A stretch of DNA of 64,000 bases from Notospermus geniculatus (GCA_002633025.1 NMRB01001828.1:23664-87663); one strand, 5' to 3'; counted from the first letter of the stretch, positions 21,729-32,832 are shown. Notes: generated by a model not told the origin, from the letters alone. Numbers and translations are program-made.

Positions 21729-22184
21729 CCTACATCCAGTAACGACAGCTCAGAAAAGTCCACCCTCTTGCAACGAGCTCCCATTCCACACAAAGTGACC
21801 TTTAACCTTAAACATCACAAGTTTTCCCGGTAGAGGATTACGCACCACGATGTTATAGACCCACCCATCGACATCTTGATATCGGCAATCCAATCCATTT
21901 CCTTCTGGTCAGCTCAAGTGCTAATCCGTAAACAATCACTGCCGGAGCTCCGAGTGCGCACCAGAAGTATTTGACCTTTCGAAGGATTGATGGAGTTGTG
22001 TAGTGGAGTGGGTTACAGATCCGGCTTGGGGAAGGAGTTTTTGAGAGGTTGAGAGGAAAGTGCGGTTCTTTGGGCCACGTCAATGAGAGTGGTGCATCTC
22101 ATCTTTAACTCCAGTGTTCTTGAGTTTGTGGGGCCAGTTCCCAGGTTTAGTGCTTGAGAAGAAAGTGGTGTACTCATGGGGGTA

Positions 22185-22447
22185 ATTCGAATCCTTGTTC
22201 TTGACCACACTCGTGCTGACCCAGTTCATGTAGTTGCTGACTCAACTCGAGAATGGCAGTCTCGAACACCGAGAATGCAACCCGTGTCGGGTCAAGAATG
22301 TGTTCTTTTCAGCGGAGGGTTGAGAAGAACATGTTCTTGGCCCGACTCGGGCTGCGTTCTCGGCGTTCAAGACTGCCGTTCTCGAGTCGAGTCAGCAACT
22401 ACATGAACTGGGTCAGCATGAGTGTGGTCAAGAACGAGCATTCGAAT
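22185..22447. mobile_element. Long foldback, arms about 120 bp
   Basis: ATTCGAATCCTTGTTCTTGAC at the left mirrors GTCAAGAACGAGCATTCGAAT at the right, and the two arms pair almost throughout (CGAGAATGGCAGTCTCGAAC / GTTCAAGACTGCCGTTCTCG). Confidence 0.85.
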
Positions 22448-22521
22448 ACGCCCTGGGCAAGATTAGAGGGTATGAGAGGAAAGCGCAGTTCTTTGGGTCA
22501 TGGCTCCTCTGTATTTATGTT

Positions 22522-22580
22522 TGTATTAGATTTTTCCATCAGGGCCGGGGCCATAGCATTATTGGCTCTGGTAAGTATCT
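22522..22580 (-). mobile_element. SINE-A 3' end fragment
   Basis: Only the tail hairpin CATCAGGGCCGGGGCC..ATTGGCTCTGG is left. Confidence 0.75.
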
Positions 22581-22709
22581 GTTTATAGAACATCACATAC
22601 TGACATACCAACGCCGAGCTATTAGACCAGCGGGCGCCATGATGGTTTTATGTATTTGCTTGTGTCTGTCCTAGTATTTTTAATCAGGACAGTGTTCGGT
22701 CTACCTGAC

Positions 22710-22848
22710 AACCCTGACTGAGAGAGATCAACCCCGACTGAGAGAGATCAACCTCGACTGACAGAGATCAACCCCGACTGAGAGAGATCAACCCCGACTG
22801 AGAGAGATCAACCCCGACTGAGAGAGATCAACCCCGACTGAGAGAGGC
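22710..22848 (+). repeat. Minisatellite, 20-bp unit, about 7 copies
   Basis: Unit ACCCCGACTGAGAGAGATCA with single-base variants at the left end. 22849-23140 shows nothing recognised. Confidence 0.95.
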
Positions 22849-23140
22849 AAGATGTGTCAGTCCACAGGGCAGCTCACATAGGAACTCAACCCAATGAAAT
22901 CACCTGACGTCGGCTCGAGAGCACTATCCAATCACACCAAACCACCTGTGGCTGCGAACGACAATGAATACAATTTCCCCAATTAGAAACGAGGGGTTCT
23001 AAGATTGGCAAATCATGTCTCCGCACAATGGACAGATTTATACGATAATGATCATCCCGTGTGGAGGCCAGGGTGTCATGGGGTTGTGTTGACTTTATCC
23101 AATTTGATTGGCAGATGTTGGGGTAGATTCCCCCGACATG

Positions 23141-23352
23141 TTAAAGGAGCACGGTATTGCCACTTTTTCTCGACAGCCGGCGCCACTGTGCCACTCTCCA
23201 ACCCAGGGACCAACGACGTATTGGCGAGTTGACCCGATTTCCTCCGTGCATTTTGTAATGCATTTTTGTAGTTCATGTTACTGCCGCTAGGTGGCTCCCT
23301 CTACGTCGGCTGTCAAATAACGCATTTGAGATCCAATACCGTGCTCCTTTAA
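23141..23352. mobile_element. TTAA-flanked MITE (AGGAGCACGGTATTG ends)
   Basis: TTAA at 23141 and 23349 flank AGGAGCACGGTATTG and CAATACCGTGCTCCT, exact 15-bp inverted repeats. The interior matches 19490-19690. Confidence 0.85.
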
Positions 23353-23487
23353 GCTCTAGAATTAGTCTGGCGCTTCAGAGAAAGCACATTCTACTCCGGG
23401 GAAATCATCTGGCTGAAATGGTTAAGCCAGAAAAGCCTCAGGACAAAAACAGAATCTGGACAGTAATGTCAAACATGTACAGTGTTG

Positions 23488-23800
23488 TATTAGATTTTTC
23501 TGTCACGGCCGTAGCCACAGCAATAGGGAGGTTGAGATCAGTGACTTATAACGGAACCTCATACGTATACGGATCTCAACCTCCCTATTATTGGCCCTGG
23601 TAAGTACGGAAGAGGCCGTCTCAAGCTACTCATGTTCCTCACTTGGATGGGGTCTTTTACTTGTCCTTGCAAAGGTACATGGTATTCACTGTCCCATGCG
23701 ACATATTGAACAGGTAGGGATGATTAATCCTTTATGGCCCGGGATTTTAATCTGGGACCTGTGCTTGATAGCAGATGTGGTAACCATTGCGCTATCTAGT
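23488..23800 (-). mobile_element. SINE-A interrupted by a 60-bp MITE
   Basis: The body from the tail hairpin to a degenerate head (TAGCGCAATGGTTACC) is split at the AGCATTATTGG box by the insertion 23526-23585. Confidence 0.8.
23526..23585. mobile_element. TA-flanked mini-MITE in SINE-A
   Basis: GGGAGGTTGAGATC and GATCTCAACCTCCC are exact inverted ends with TA on each side. The uninterrupted SINE-A sequence defines the insertion. Tc1/mariner-type TA target. Confidence 0.8.
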
Positions 23801-23802
23801 CT

Positions 23803-24098
23803 CAGGGTTTCCGCCAGAGGGTAAAATGGGTAAAATTCCATACCCTTAAATTTTTCCAGGGTACGGATCCGTACCCTCAAAAATGTTGGGTAACCATTTT
23901 TCTATGACATGCCGGACGAAATCAAACAATCGTCATGACCGGCGCGGGGATTTTATGCTTCAAAATACGCCTAAAATGGCACCAAACATCGTTTAACCTG
24001 TTAAAAAATGTCAAAAAAATTTTTTTTTCAAAAAAAATGTTTTTCAAAAAATTTTTTTTGGGTCCGTACCCTTATTTTTTTTTCTGGCGGAAACCCTG
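23803..24098. mobile_element. CAGGG-ended MITE with 5-bp target duplication, copy 1
   Basis: CAGGGTTTCCGCCAG and CTGGCGGAAACCCTG are exact ends. AGTCT is duplicated at 23798-23802 and 24099-24103. The interior contains GGTACGGATCCGTACC and a run of A and T blocks. Confidence 0.85.
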
Positions 24099-24298
24099 AG
24101 TCTCCTTACTGACAAACAGTGTGACAGCCACAGTAAGAAGGGATGGTAACCCAATCAATGCATACCCCAATTTCTAGTCTCGCTTGGCCAGACGCTACGG
24201 GCTCACCCCTTCGGTAAATCACACTCCGCGTCTGGCTCTTTTAGAGATTAATAGTCGTGACGACCGCGTGATGGCAGCACGGGTCCTTCGGTTTTCTT

Positions 24299-24374
24299 AA
24301 CCTCGTTCCCAGGTTGATAATATGGCGAGTGGTCCACGGTTGTCTGAGCGAACTATACCCCTGGGGACGAGGTT
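24299..24374. mobile_element. Small foldback (AACCTCGTTCCCAGG ends)
   Basis: 76 bp; the ends pair except for one or two bases. Just before it, 24175-24236 holds a TAGTCTCGCTTGGCCAGACG / GCGTCTGGC hairpin. 24375-24863 has nothing else recognised. Confidence 0.6.
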
Positions 24375-24863
24375 GGGTTTTTCCTGGAAGTAATTTCCGC
24401 GGGAATTATGAGTGAGAAAGCGTGGTGATTGGCTGGAGCCCAGTGGAGTGCCATCTAGTGGTGTTACCGGCTTTTGAGCCCCAAAAGTGCCAGTGTGTAG
24501 GAGACCGGGACGTCGGATACACACTGGGGCCGAGTGTACCCAATTTCATGAAGAGATCCTCGATTGGTAATATCTAAGACATGTAAAATATGTGACCATG
24601 TCCCTTGTGGTAGACTCCAAGCAAACAAATCAAGACCACAGCCAATCTGACCAAAGTCATTTCCGTACAGGACTGATATCTGGTGTTATGACGGCTCTTT
24701 CATTATCCTAATGGACTAACAACAAAAGCTTTGGTCAGAACGGATTAGCTGCCACTTGGACGATTGAGACTCGTGCGGCCGGAATGACAGGCTTTGGTGA
24801 TGTATCGACAGATGATTGTGGCAGTCGGCGAATTACACGAGAATTAAGATTGACTTCCTTATG

Positions 24864-25436
24864 CCTAGGTCACATATCCGTACGGCGAGTAAAAACAGAC
24901 ATTTTGGCCAATTTCGTATGGGGCCCGGCCGGTTCCCTCATGGTTGCCATGGGCACCGGGTCATTTTTCACCAGCCGTACGGGCGCTGCATTGATTAGCT
25001 GGCTGCTCCCAATTCTCCCAGCGGTTTCATCTGACCGGTAGGCCGTAGAAAGCCCGTAGAAGGCCCCAGTGTCCCCTACGGGTCCTGTGCGGGCTCCTGC
25101 CGGTGACCGTGCGGGCTTTGCACGATTTTTTTCTGCCAGTTCTCGTGAAAAAAGTTTGACGGACGCCTTGCAGTTCTCAGGGCCCCAACCGGACGCCTTG
25201 CGGTGCATCTGTTCATCGGACGGAGCCCGGAAGCTTACCACACGGCATCCGGCCGGCACCTTTACGGATTGTTGACTGGCGTCTTGCGATTACTCTCCAC
25301 GAATTTTCACCGGGCGCCGTAGAATATGTGACCACACACTCCGCAGACATGAAAATCGTAATGGACCCATATGGTCTCTGAAATCCACGCCAGGTGGGGA
25401 AAATCGTACGGGGCCCGGTGGATATGTGACCTTAGG
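24864..25436. mobile_element. GC-rich element with CCTAGGTCACATATCCG ends (573 bp)
   Basis: The right end is GGATATGTGACCTTAGG. The interior is GC-rich (GGGCCCGG, CCGGACGCC, CTGCCGGTG). Open frames on both strands look like base-composition effects. Confidence 0.65.
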
Positions 25437-25440
25437 CTTT

Positions 25441-25491
25441 AGGTTGAACATGACAGTTTATATCCAGTTGAACATGACAGTTTATATCCAC
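25441..25491 (+). repeat. Two tandem 24-bp units
   Basis: GTTGAACATGACAGTTTATA tandem duplication. Confidence 0.85.
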
Positions 25492-25533
25492 GCCACCGCT
25501 GTGTGGAGATGTGTGCAGCATGAGATCATGGTG

Positions 25534-25762
25534 TCCTGAGGAGCCTAGTGGTTATCACGTCTGCCAAGCAAGCAGCAGGTTGCGAGTTCAAATTCTGGAC
25601 CACGTGGTAAATTAATCATCCCTGGCTCTTCAGATCATCGCAGGGGAGAGTTAAGGAACAAGTGAGGAACATGAGTAGCTTGAGATGGCCTCTTCCATAC
25701 TTACCAGGGCAAATAATGCTTTAGCTTCAGCCCTGATGGAAAATCTAATACAAATACAAAAC
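25534..25762 (+). mobile_element. SINE-A with internal deletion
   Basis: The head GGAGCCTAGTGGTTATCACG and the tail are complete. The middle box GACCCCATCC is deleted. 25763-26150 is plain AT-rich DNA. Confidence 0.85.
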
Positions 25763-26269
25763 TACAGCCATTGCTTTTTGAACTGAAATCTCAGCTTTGA
25801 TTCATTACAATAATAAAATAAAGAATTTCAAATTATTCATCCATCACACCTGAGCCAATCTCAACAGATTTGTACGATTTTCATCTGTGAGCATCTCTGC
25901 TCAAGCATATGATATGTTTTGAAGGAAAATTTATTAGAAATATTCTACATTTGACATTTTGATCTCGTTCAAGATGAATATGTCGTTTATTTCTGTTTCT
26001 TATTCAACAGAAACGAAAATGTGTATAAAAAAATATTCCCTAGCATGCGAAAAAGATGGTTTGAAATAATGATCTTCCTTGAAAACATCCCCAGGACTCA
26101 GTCATTTGAAGAATATTATTCGGAAGATATCGTCTGCTCGAGTATACGTGTACAGTCATTTGCAAAAGTTTAATACCACTTGTCAATTTTGTTGGTTTTT
26201 CTGTCTGTGCCCCATCGAATCAGCAGGAGGATACAGCAAGACATCATTTTATTGATCTGCTGTTCTGAA

Positions 26270-26479
26270 TACTGTAAACCGTGAAATTTTTGTGTGCATT
26301 TTTTTTTCGCGATTTTCACGCTCGAGGGTCAACACGAGAACATAAATCGCGCGAAAATTATTATTCTTATTATTCTGTTGAAGCTGAGGGTTCCAATCGC
26401 GAAAACTTATTCTTCGCGAATTCTTAGACCCCCAAAATCGCGAACATTTAGCGTCGCGAAAATATCACGGTTTACAGTA
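26270..26479. mobile_element. TACTGTAAACCG MITE (nested)
   Basis: Ends TACTGTAAACCGTGA and CACGGTTTACAGTA include the TA target. The core repeats TCGCGAAAAT in both directions. Confidence 0.8.
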
Positions 26480-26496
26480 GCCCTCTTGATGCAGGG

Positions 26497-26996
26497 TAAA
26501 GCAGGCCTCACAAGGGGACGGAACCGCCCAAAATGATGGCAGTTTGGTTTCGCACAAGTAGGTGAAAACACGGTGTGGATAAGGTGCTGATGCAGTTGTC
26601 ATCAGCGTAGACATGCGGCACAACTGCGGTCAAACATGGTGTTAGAAGGGCGATGTACGGTGTTAACACGGTCATGTACGGTACATATGCAGTCTAGGGG
26701 ATATTGCGAGGTGGCCACAAGGTGTTGGGGGCAATAACATGGTAGCCATTTTTTCAGCGGTTCTGAAGGGTTGTGAAAGGTGACAACAAGGTGGCAAGTC
26801 GGTGATTCCCGATTTTGAGAATTAGGCCTAACTGCTGTGAAAATTTCAAACATTCTGAAAATCCGCCGGTTCCAAAAACGAGGTGGCGGTCAATGGTGAA
26901 CACCCTCACGGTGTCTAGGCAGTGTCATTGAGGTTCAGCACGGTTCAAAACCGTGCTGAACCACTGTCAGAACCGCCCTCGTGCGAGGCCTGCTTA
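26497..26996. mobile_element. AAGCAGGCCTC foldback (nested, 500 bp)
   Basis: TAAAGCAGGCCTCACAAGGG and CCTCGTGCGAGGCCTGCTTA mark the ends. The core carries ACGGTGTTAACACGG-like repeats. Confidence 0.65.
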
Positions 26997-27121
26997 ACTA
27001 TTTGTGGCCTTTGAACCTGACTCAGATTGGCATTTTCCGCTCTACATATAAGTTGCCCTACAAGACTTGCCTGAGCAAAATCCCGTACTCAAATACATGT
27101 AGACTCATCACTCTACTCATC

Positions 27122-27420
27122 TTTGATAATCGAAGGCCGATCTGCTCACCACTGCGTTACATCGCACATCACCCTTCGAGAAATAGACCGGTCCGCGGCG
27201 TATCTTGGCACGATGCCAACTTTACTGGTCGACCAATCATATTGCACTTTATATTGGGACTTCGGCTACCACTATTTGTACCACGATTCAAATTTTACAA
27301 CACCGGTTCTGATTGGCCTTCTCTTCGAGAGGCAGCGGATTCGCCGCGGACCGGTCAATTTCTCAAAGGGTGATGTGCGATGTAACGCAGTGGTGAGCAG
27401 ATCGGCCTTCGATTATCGAA
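27122..27420. mobile_element. Long foldback, arms about 85 bp (nested)
   Basis: TTTGATAATCGAAGGCCGAT and its complement at 27401-27420. The arms pair without visible mismatch through CACTGCGTTACATCGCACAT to CCGGTCCGCGGC. The overlapping 100-130 codon frames are arm sequence. Confidence 0.85.
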
Positions 27421-27904
27421 GATGTACTCAACTCTGATGTACATGTAATGGATCACCTCCCAAAATATGTTATGTAATAATTCAATGACATAATGTAAAG
27501 CAGGGCACTGACAATAAAACCAAAATTTACAAGTGGTCTAAAACTTTTGCAAATGACTGTACAACCCGAGTGCGATAACAAAACAGTGAATCTAAAATTT
27601 CATGAAAATTCAGCCAAAGAAATGAAAGGTTTATCGCAATTTTCCAGCTCAGCAGTCGGCTTTTTCTCGACATCGTCAAAGGATCAGTTGATGGCCTACG
27701 GATATTTTCGTTTCGTGATGATAGATCAGATTTTGAGTTGTGTTTTTATGTTATGCCTCGTCTCGGTGAGACGTAAATCGCTGCGATAAAGTTAATGAGA
27801 AATCTCACAAGTGGATGATCTTTCGAGTGAATTTGGCTCGTTTATTCTTCTTGGCTTTTTCATTTTTTAACCTGTCTGCACCTCAATGTTTGCAACAGAG
27901 GTAT

Positions 27905-28046
27905 TAGCACTTTGAGTTAAGAAAGCGGCAACAATACACGAGCACTTTGAGTCAAGAAAGCGGCAACAATGCACGAGCACTTTGAGTCAAGAAAGCGGCA
28001 ACAATACACGAGCACTTTGAGTCAAGAAAGCGGCAACAATACACGA
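27905..28046 (+). repeat. Minisatellite, 35-bp unit, 4 copies
   Basis: Unit GAGCACTTTGAGTCAAGAAA GCGGCAACAATACAC; copies differ by one base. Confidence 0.95.
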
Positions 28047-28117
28047 GAACTGAAGTGAAGACTTTGTTTTCCTGATGCACGTGGCAGGAGGTACAGGCCT
28101 ACCTTCATTTTAAAGGG

Positions 28118-28225
28118 ACCCTTTGGGCAGCTAGCTTTTAGGCTGATGTCAGTGCGGTCACTTCATCACAGGTGGCGCTAGCAACTGACAACCTATGGAT
28201 TTTAGCTCAAATGTATTACAAAACC
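28118..28225 (+). repeat. Dispersed repeat 'CTTCATCACAGGTGGCGCT', copy 1
   Basis: TTAAAGGGACCCT..GCTAGC, then GTGCGGTCACTTCATCACAG. Other copies are at 37066-37155 and, inverted, at 55182-55255. Confidence 0.75.
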
Positions 28226-28233
28226 TGAAGTAA

Positions 28234-28838
28234 AAGCAGGCCTTGGAGTAAAGATAATGGGGAGCGCCAATTGGTCACGTGTGATGACTACTGATAGAGC
28301 AGACGAGACACCTAGCGTTGACCTAGGCCCATTGTTCGAGAGATGCGGTTCACCAAGCACGGCCAATCACACCTTGAATCGTCATGAATAATAGGTGGCA
28401 TTGGTGTACTATCAGTTCAAAACCACGCGTATATTCTCGCGTGGTCTGCGTGATCGGGGTTCCCTATTGCAGGTGGGTGGAAAACAGCCCACCTAAGTCA
28501 AAAGAAATTGTGCTCGGCGAGCTGTTGACGGTGTCAGCGATTTTGAATGACAATAACAGCAGACCGAACATCATATGAAAGCTGCAATATGATTGGCTGT
28601 GGACGAGCAGTTGACGAGAACTGACCAATCGGCATGAGCGATACTGGATTCTGGTTCCTGGAGCTTCCAACATTGCCAGCAGACGGTGCTTCAGATGTGA
28701 GACGAGCTTGGCGAGGCGGGCGATTTTTTCAATGTATTTTCTATTGAGGCAGGCGGCTTTTAGCACGCCTAAATTTCATTTTACGCGGGTGATGGCGGGC
28801 GCGAGCAATCGCTCGCCTCTTACTCCAAGACCTGAGCA
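28234..28838. mobile_element. Element with AGGCCTTGGAGTAA ends inserted in a smaller foldback
   Basis: AGGCCTTGGAGTAA and TTACTCCAAGACCT are the ends. The host reads GAAGTAAAAG before and AGCATTTGCTAG after, while the uninterrupted host at 33640 reads GAAGTAAAAGCATTTGCTAG. The body is GC-rich and has no recognised gene. Confidence 0.65.
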
Positions 28839-28879
28839 TTTGCTAGCTTTTATAAATATCAGCCATTATTAGCTCTATA

Positions 28880-29065
28880 GACAATATTTGGGAGAATTTA
28901 ATGATGCAGGAGGAAACCAGAGTTCCCGGAGAAAACATTGCACTGTCAGAGTCGCCCCTCTCTATTGCATGAATAGCCTAGTGAGTCCAAACAGGGAATC
29001 AAACCCAGAACTTCAGAGGTGACAGGTGCCGATGTTTCCACTGGGCCACTCTGACAGCATTGTGG
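28880..29065 (-). mobile_element. tRNA-derived SINE, third family (SINE-D)
   Basis: Minus strand: GTCAGAGTGGCCCAGTGG (A box), GGGTTTGATTCCC (B box), then body CTCCGGGAACTCTGGTTTCC, a segment type seen in other metazoan SINEs. Confidence 0.65.
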
Positions 29066-29462
29066 TATCATTCTGCCGTTTCTAAGGGGTTAAGTTCAGC
29101 CAAAGACGGCCAAACCCGGGTAGCTTTCAGAAGATTTTATCAAAAGGTGACCTCGTGTTGCCCCCTTTTATCTTGAGAAAGATCGATAGGCCCCCAGAGC
29201 CGTGATCAATACCCTCCCCGGCGTCGGGGGAATCTACCTGGCGACTTAATCGCTGTCCTATCTCAGGTTTTCTACCCACACGACCAGAGCCTGAGAGAAA
29301 CGTCAGTCATAAATTTGATTTAGAACTGACGCTTATCTTCTACGACTCTATCGTGAAACCATGAGTGGTCTCGCAGACTGGGTAACGCCTAGTGGAACTG
29401 ATACGGTACGTTTTTCCAGTGGGGTGGTTTCGCCCTACGGGGAATAGAATTTGTTATTTTAG

Positions 29463-29548
29463 ATTTTTCCATCAGGGCCGAAACCATGGCATTTATAGGG
29501 CCCTGGTAAGTATGGAGGTGGCCATCTCAAGCTACTCATGTTCCTCAC
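29463..29548 (-). mobile_element. SINE-A 3' fragment
   Basis: Tail hairpin to CTCATGTTCCTCAC; truncated there by the next SINE. Confidence 0.8.
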
Positions 29549-29551
29549 AGC

Positions 29552-29762
29552 ATAAGATTTGTATCAGATTTTTCTGTCGTGCCCAAACCCTACCATTATT
29601 GGCCCTAGTAAGTACGGAAGAGGCCATCTCAAGCTACTCATGTTCCTCACTTGGATGGGGTCTTTTACTTGCCCTTGCAAAGGCACAAGGTACAAGGCAC
29701 CGCGGCTTACTGTCCCATGCGACGGACGTGAAGAGCCGGGAACCCGGGACCTGCCGCCTAGC
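29552..29762 (-). mobile_element. SINE-A, most of the body
   Basis: Tail to GGAACCCGGGACCTGCCG; the head beyond the B box is missing. Confidence 0.85.
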
Positions 29763-29952
29763 GACCTAACACTCCACTGTCAGCGCTCTTCACTTTGCCA
29801 CTAGAAAGTGGCAATAAATTCTCGTTCTATCATGGAATCAAGAGTGGTCTTGCACACTAAGTAACGCCTCGTGGGTTGCACACTGGGTAACGCCTATGGT
29901 ACGTTTTCCCCTGGGGCTGGTTTCGCCCTGCAGGGAATAGAATTTGGTATTT

Positions 29953-30110
29953 TAGATTTTTGCATCAGCGCCGAAGTCAGGGCATTATTGGCCTTTGTGA
30001 GTACAGAAGAGGCCATCTCAAGCTACTCATGTTCCTCACTAGGATGGGGTCTTTTACTTGCCCTTGCAAAGGCACAAGATATAAGGCACCACGGCTTATT
30101 GGCCCATGTT
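29953..30110 (-). mobile_element. SINE-A, 3' half
   Basis: Cut off at CACGGCTTATTGGCCCATG by a further copy. Confidence 0.85.
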
Positions 30111-30112
30111 CC

Positions 30113-30265
30113 TTTTTCCATCAGGGTCGAAGTCAAGGCATTCCTGGCCCGGAAGAGGCCATCTCAAGCTACTCATGTTCCTCACTTGGATGGAGTCATT
30201 TACTTGCCCTTGCAAACGCACAAGGTTTACTGTCACATGCGACTGAAGAGCCAGGAATGATTGAG
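30113..30265 (-). mobile_element. SINE-A, partial, nested behind previous copy
   Basis: Tail CCATCAGGGTCGAAG to AAGAGCCAGGAATGATTG with two short deletions. Confidence 0.8.
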
Positions 30266-30422
30266 ACTGTTGCCACATAAAAGAATGAGTTAAAGCATGG
30301 TACCTTACATTGTACTTGATGAAGAGCCATGACAGCACTTGAACTTCTCAAGTGATGAAAAGGATGGTGGCCATTTTTGTCAGCTAAGGTTTCGACATAG
30401 TATCAGTCTAGCCTAAAAGTGT

Positions 30423-30767
30423 TAAGGCGGCCTTCCACCTGAAAGTTTTCTGTCGCAATTTTTCTTATGGAAACCTATGGAAAATTGTCAGACATTCTGT
30501 TGCAGGTGGTCCAAAATTTGCTCGTGTGTCTATTGTTGAGGACTGCCGCGTATTGTTCGAAAAGATTGCAGACATTTCTGGCGAGGAATAGAACATGTGC
30601 TATTCCAAGCAATAACTGTCGGACACAAAAATAACTGGCCGACACAATCTATAAAGGCCTCTTCCACGCTACAGAAATTGATCATGCAACAGAGTATCTG
30701 ACAATTTTCTATAAGTTTACAAAAGCAAAATTGCGACAGAAAACTTTCAGGTGGAAGTCCGCCCTTA
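30423..30767. mobile_element. Foldback with TAAGGCGGCCTTCCACC ends (345 bp)
   Basis: The 40-bp arms include CTGAAAGTTTTCTGTCGCAA and mirror 30729-30767. 30768-31207 has nothing recognised. Confidence 0.8.
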
Positions 30768-31207
30768 CTCATGACTACTATGGATAAGACACCAGTCTTA
30801 TCACATTGGTTCCTCATTCAGCCACCAGGGGGTACTGCGACATACCTCATGCATACAGTGGCACTTTAAAGATCTCAACATGATTAACGGTATCTTCTTG
30901 TATTAGGCTACACAACAAGTACGGCTTTCTCACGCCGTTTTTTTCTTGCGAAACCCTACGAACGACGCTATATCACCATCTAAGATATGGCTGTGACTCA
31001 TGATGACTTTTTTAGACGGAGTACGGTATTTTTGGAATGCGTACATTCAACGAAATCTTTGTTTTTATCTCAGAAAGAATGATTTTCTTGGGGGATTTCG
31101 AAACATCGAGGGAAGTTGACCTTATCATTATATACATCAAAGACGCATATGATTTTGAAGTATCTTCCCAACGAAATATAAAGAAATTCAAAGGATGTAT
31201 AATATGT

Positions 31208-31709
31208 ACTGTGGAACCTCACTTAGCGGACACCTCTGCCGGTAGGATCAGGGTTATATCTAGGCCATTTTAGCGAGGCGCTGCGCCAGGCCAATGCTGT
31301 GCCCTTTTTAACCCCCTGGGCACAGCACCCATAAAAAATTTTTTAGGTCCCAGGACCCCCAAACCCTTTGTCATGGTCCCTTTTTGTCATATCACCAAAC
31401 TGACTTAAATTAGCTGCTGACTGGAGTTATAGGGACCTTTTTAACTGACAAGCTTCTCAAATTCTGTTAAGAGAAATGTCATGAATGAAAAGTGCCCTTT
31501 TCAAGTTTGAAGTGCCCTTTTCACAAAGTTTGCACCGTGCCCTTCTGAAATCCTAGATATAACCCTGAGGACACCTCTCTATTAAGGACACCAAAGTTCC
31601 GTCCCAAACTGGTCATTTCTGTTCATTTTGACCTCTGTAATCAGGACACCTCTCAATTAAGGACAGCATCGACCAGCCCGTAGGTGTCCTTAATAGAAAG
31701 GTTCCACTG
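31208..31709. mobile_element. GGACACCTCTC foldback (pogo-like), with CAGGG insertion
   Basis: Ends TACTGTGGAACCTC and GGTTCCACTG. Inside is TAAGGACACC in both orientations. The TA-CAGTGGAACCTC type of end is like pogo/Tigger. Split by 31249-31567. Confidence 0.8.
31249..31567. mobile_element. CAGGG-ended MITE with 5-bp target duplication, copy 2
   Basis: CAGGGTTATATCTAGG and CCTAGATATAACCCTG are the ends. AGGAT/AGGAC flank it (31244-31248, 31568-31572). The neighbouring copy of the host (31740) shows the site without insertion. Relatives: 34165-34440 and 58192 onwards. Confidence 0.85.
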
Positions 31710-31889
31710 CAGTGGAACCTCCCTTAGCAGACACCTCTGCCAGGAGGACACCTCGCTATTAAGGACACCAAAATTCAGTCCCAAATTGACCATTTCTATT
31801 CATTTTGACCTCTGTAATCAGGACACGTCTCAATTCAGGACAGCATTTGTCAGGCCCAAAGGTGTCCTTAATAGAGAGGTTCCACTGTA
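31710..31889. mobile_element. GGACACCTCTC foldback (pogo-like), intact copy
   Basis: Abuts the previous copy (CCACTG/CAGTGG). Ends CAGTGGAACCTC and GAGGTTCCACTG, then TA. Confidence 0.85.
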
Positions 31890-32080
31890 TACGGCTTTCA
31901 TGACATCAAACACACACCTACATCTCGGTACTTATTGGATGCTATGTCTTTAATCTGAGATTGACTTTTCTCAGCACCCGCTCAGCACTGACATTTTATG
32001 CAGGACGATACTGAAATAATCAGTACTGAATATCACTCGGAAGCATCTTGAAATATCGTATTTTCGAGGAAAATGGCCGC

Positions 32081-32340
32081 CCAAATCCCAAATTCATGTA
32101 AACGACAAAGATCTGCGCACTTTGGCCGAAATCGAAAACAGAACCTCGGTCTGACACTGAATGACATGAATGACGTGACGCAGAGAACCCCACGACCATG
32201 TGACGACAGTGAGTTCGACGACATTGCGTCCGAGTCAACCATTGCTGAATCATGGATTGCGTCACGTCAGCTGGTTTCAGGTCGAGGTTGTGTTTACGAT
32301 TTCGGCGGAAGTGCGCAGATCAGCGAATTTGGGATTTGTC
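32081..32340. mobile_element. Foldback family FB-GATCTGCG, best copy
   Basis: The ends CAAATCCCAAATTC and GAATTTGGGATTTG pair, then GATCTGCGCACTT..CCGAAATCG. Contains TGACGTGACGCAGAG and ATTGCGTCACGTCAGC. Confidence 0.8.
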
Positions 32341-32403
32341 TATTGTTTGGTACATGCACTGCTGTGTTCATAGAAGTGAAATCTGCATTCAGGTCCAGAA
32401 ACT

Positions 32404-32491
32404 AAAGTGTTGATCTCAACTAGAAAGTGCCTGAGGAAGACCGCGCTTGGGGTCGAAAATTTGCGCGATTTGGAGATGACTTTATGTTTAC
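32404..32491 (+). repeat. Single arm of the GAGGAAGACC..GGGGTCGAAAA foldback
   Basis: TCTCAACTAGAAAGTGCCTG then AGGAAGACCGCGCTTGGGGT; matches the right arm of 51366-51547. Confidence 0.75.
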
Positions 32492-32508
32492 TATCTGACA
32501 TGTACATG

Positions 32509-32832
32509 TACAGTACGTTGCACAATTGACCTACCTTTATCCGCATACCTTCCGCATACATCACGCGGAAAGTACGCTTCACTTCCGCGTACGTCACGTG
32601 GAAAGTATGGTTCAGTTCACTGCGTATGGTATGGGCACGTCACGCGTCTTTTCTGTGTCACGTCAACGCACCACAGGGGAATGACGTTACGTCTTCATTG
32701 CGTGCCTTCCATGACGGCGCGCGATGTCCGCGGAAGATACGAGTACAGTATGCGTAAGATGCTGCATGTGGTACGCAGATGGTGCACAACGCGGATGGGA
32801 CGTACTGTTACTGTATTGTGCAACGTACTGTA
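32509..32832. mobile_element. Foldback family FB-CGTATCTTCC, best copy
   Basis: Ends TACAGTACGTTGCACAATTG and ATTGTGCAACGTACTGTA. The core has GCGGAAAGTACG and CCGCGGAAGATACGAG. Confidence 0.8.

Larger units (their letters stand above)
26151..27561. mobile_element. Tc1/mariner-like element hosting three nested foldbacks
   Basis: TACAGTCATTTGCAAAAGTT at the left mirrors AACTTTTGCAAATGACTGTA at the right, with further pairing for about 42 bp and TA at both ends. Once the three inner elements are subtracted, only about 400 bp remain, so it is itself non-autonomous. No DDE transposase was seen. Confidence 0.75.
29337..30005 (+). repeat. Segmental tandem duplication including SINE-A
   Basis: 29337-29548 and 29818-30005 share CCCCTGGGG-type and GGGTAACGCCT boxes, TGGTTTCGCCCTRC, GGGAATAGAATTTG and the start of a SINE-A in the same place. 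Confidence 0.75.

Noticed and set aside
22710-22848. CRISPR-like array
   Set aside because: The 20-bp units are directly joined with no spacers, in animal DNA; it is a minisatellite.
25069-25275. Conserved GC-rich coding sequence
   Set aside because: Open on both strands inside the CCTAGGTCACATATCCG element; GC-rich sequence has few stop codons.
29392-30260. Frames of 125-130 codons containing SSYSCSSLGWGLLLALAKAQ
   Set aside because: This peptide recurs wherever SINE-A lies on the minus strand; it is translated SINE body, not a protein family.
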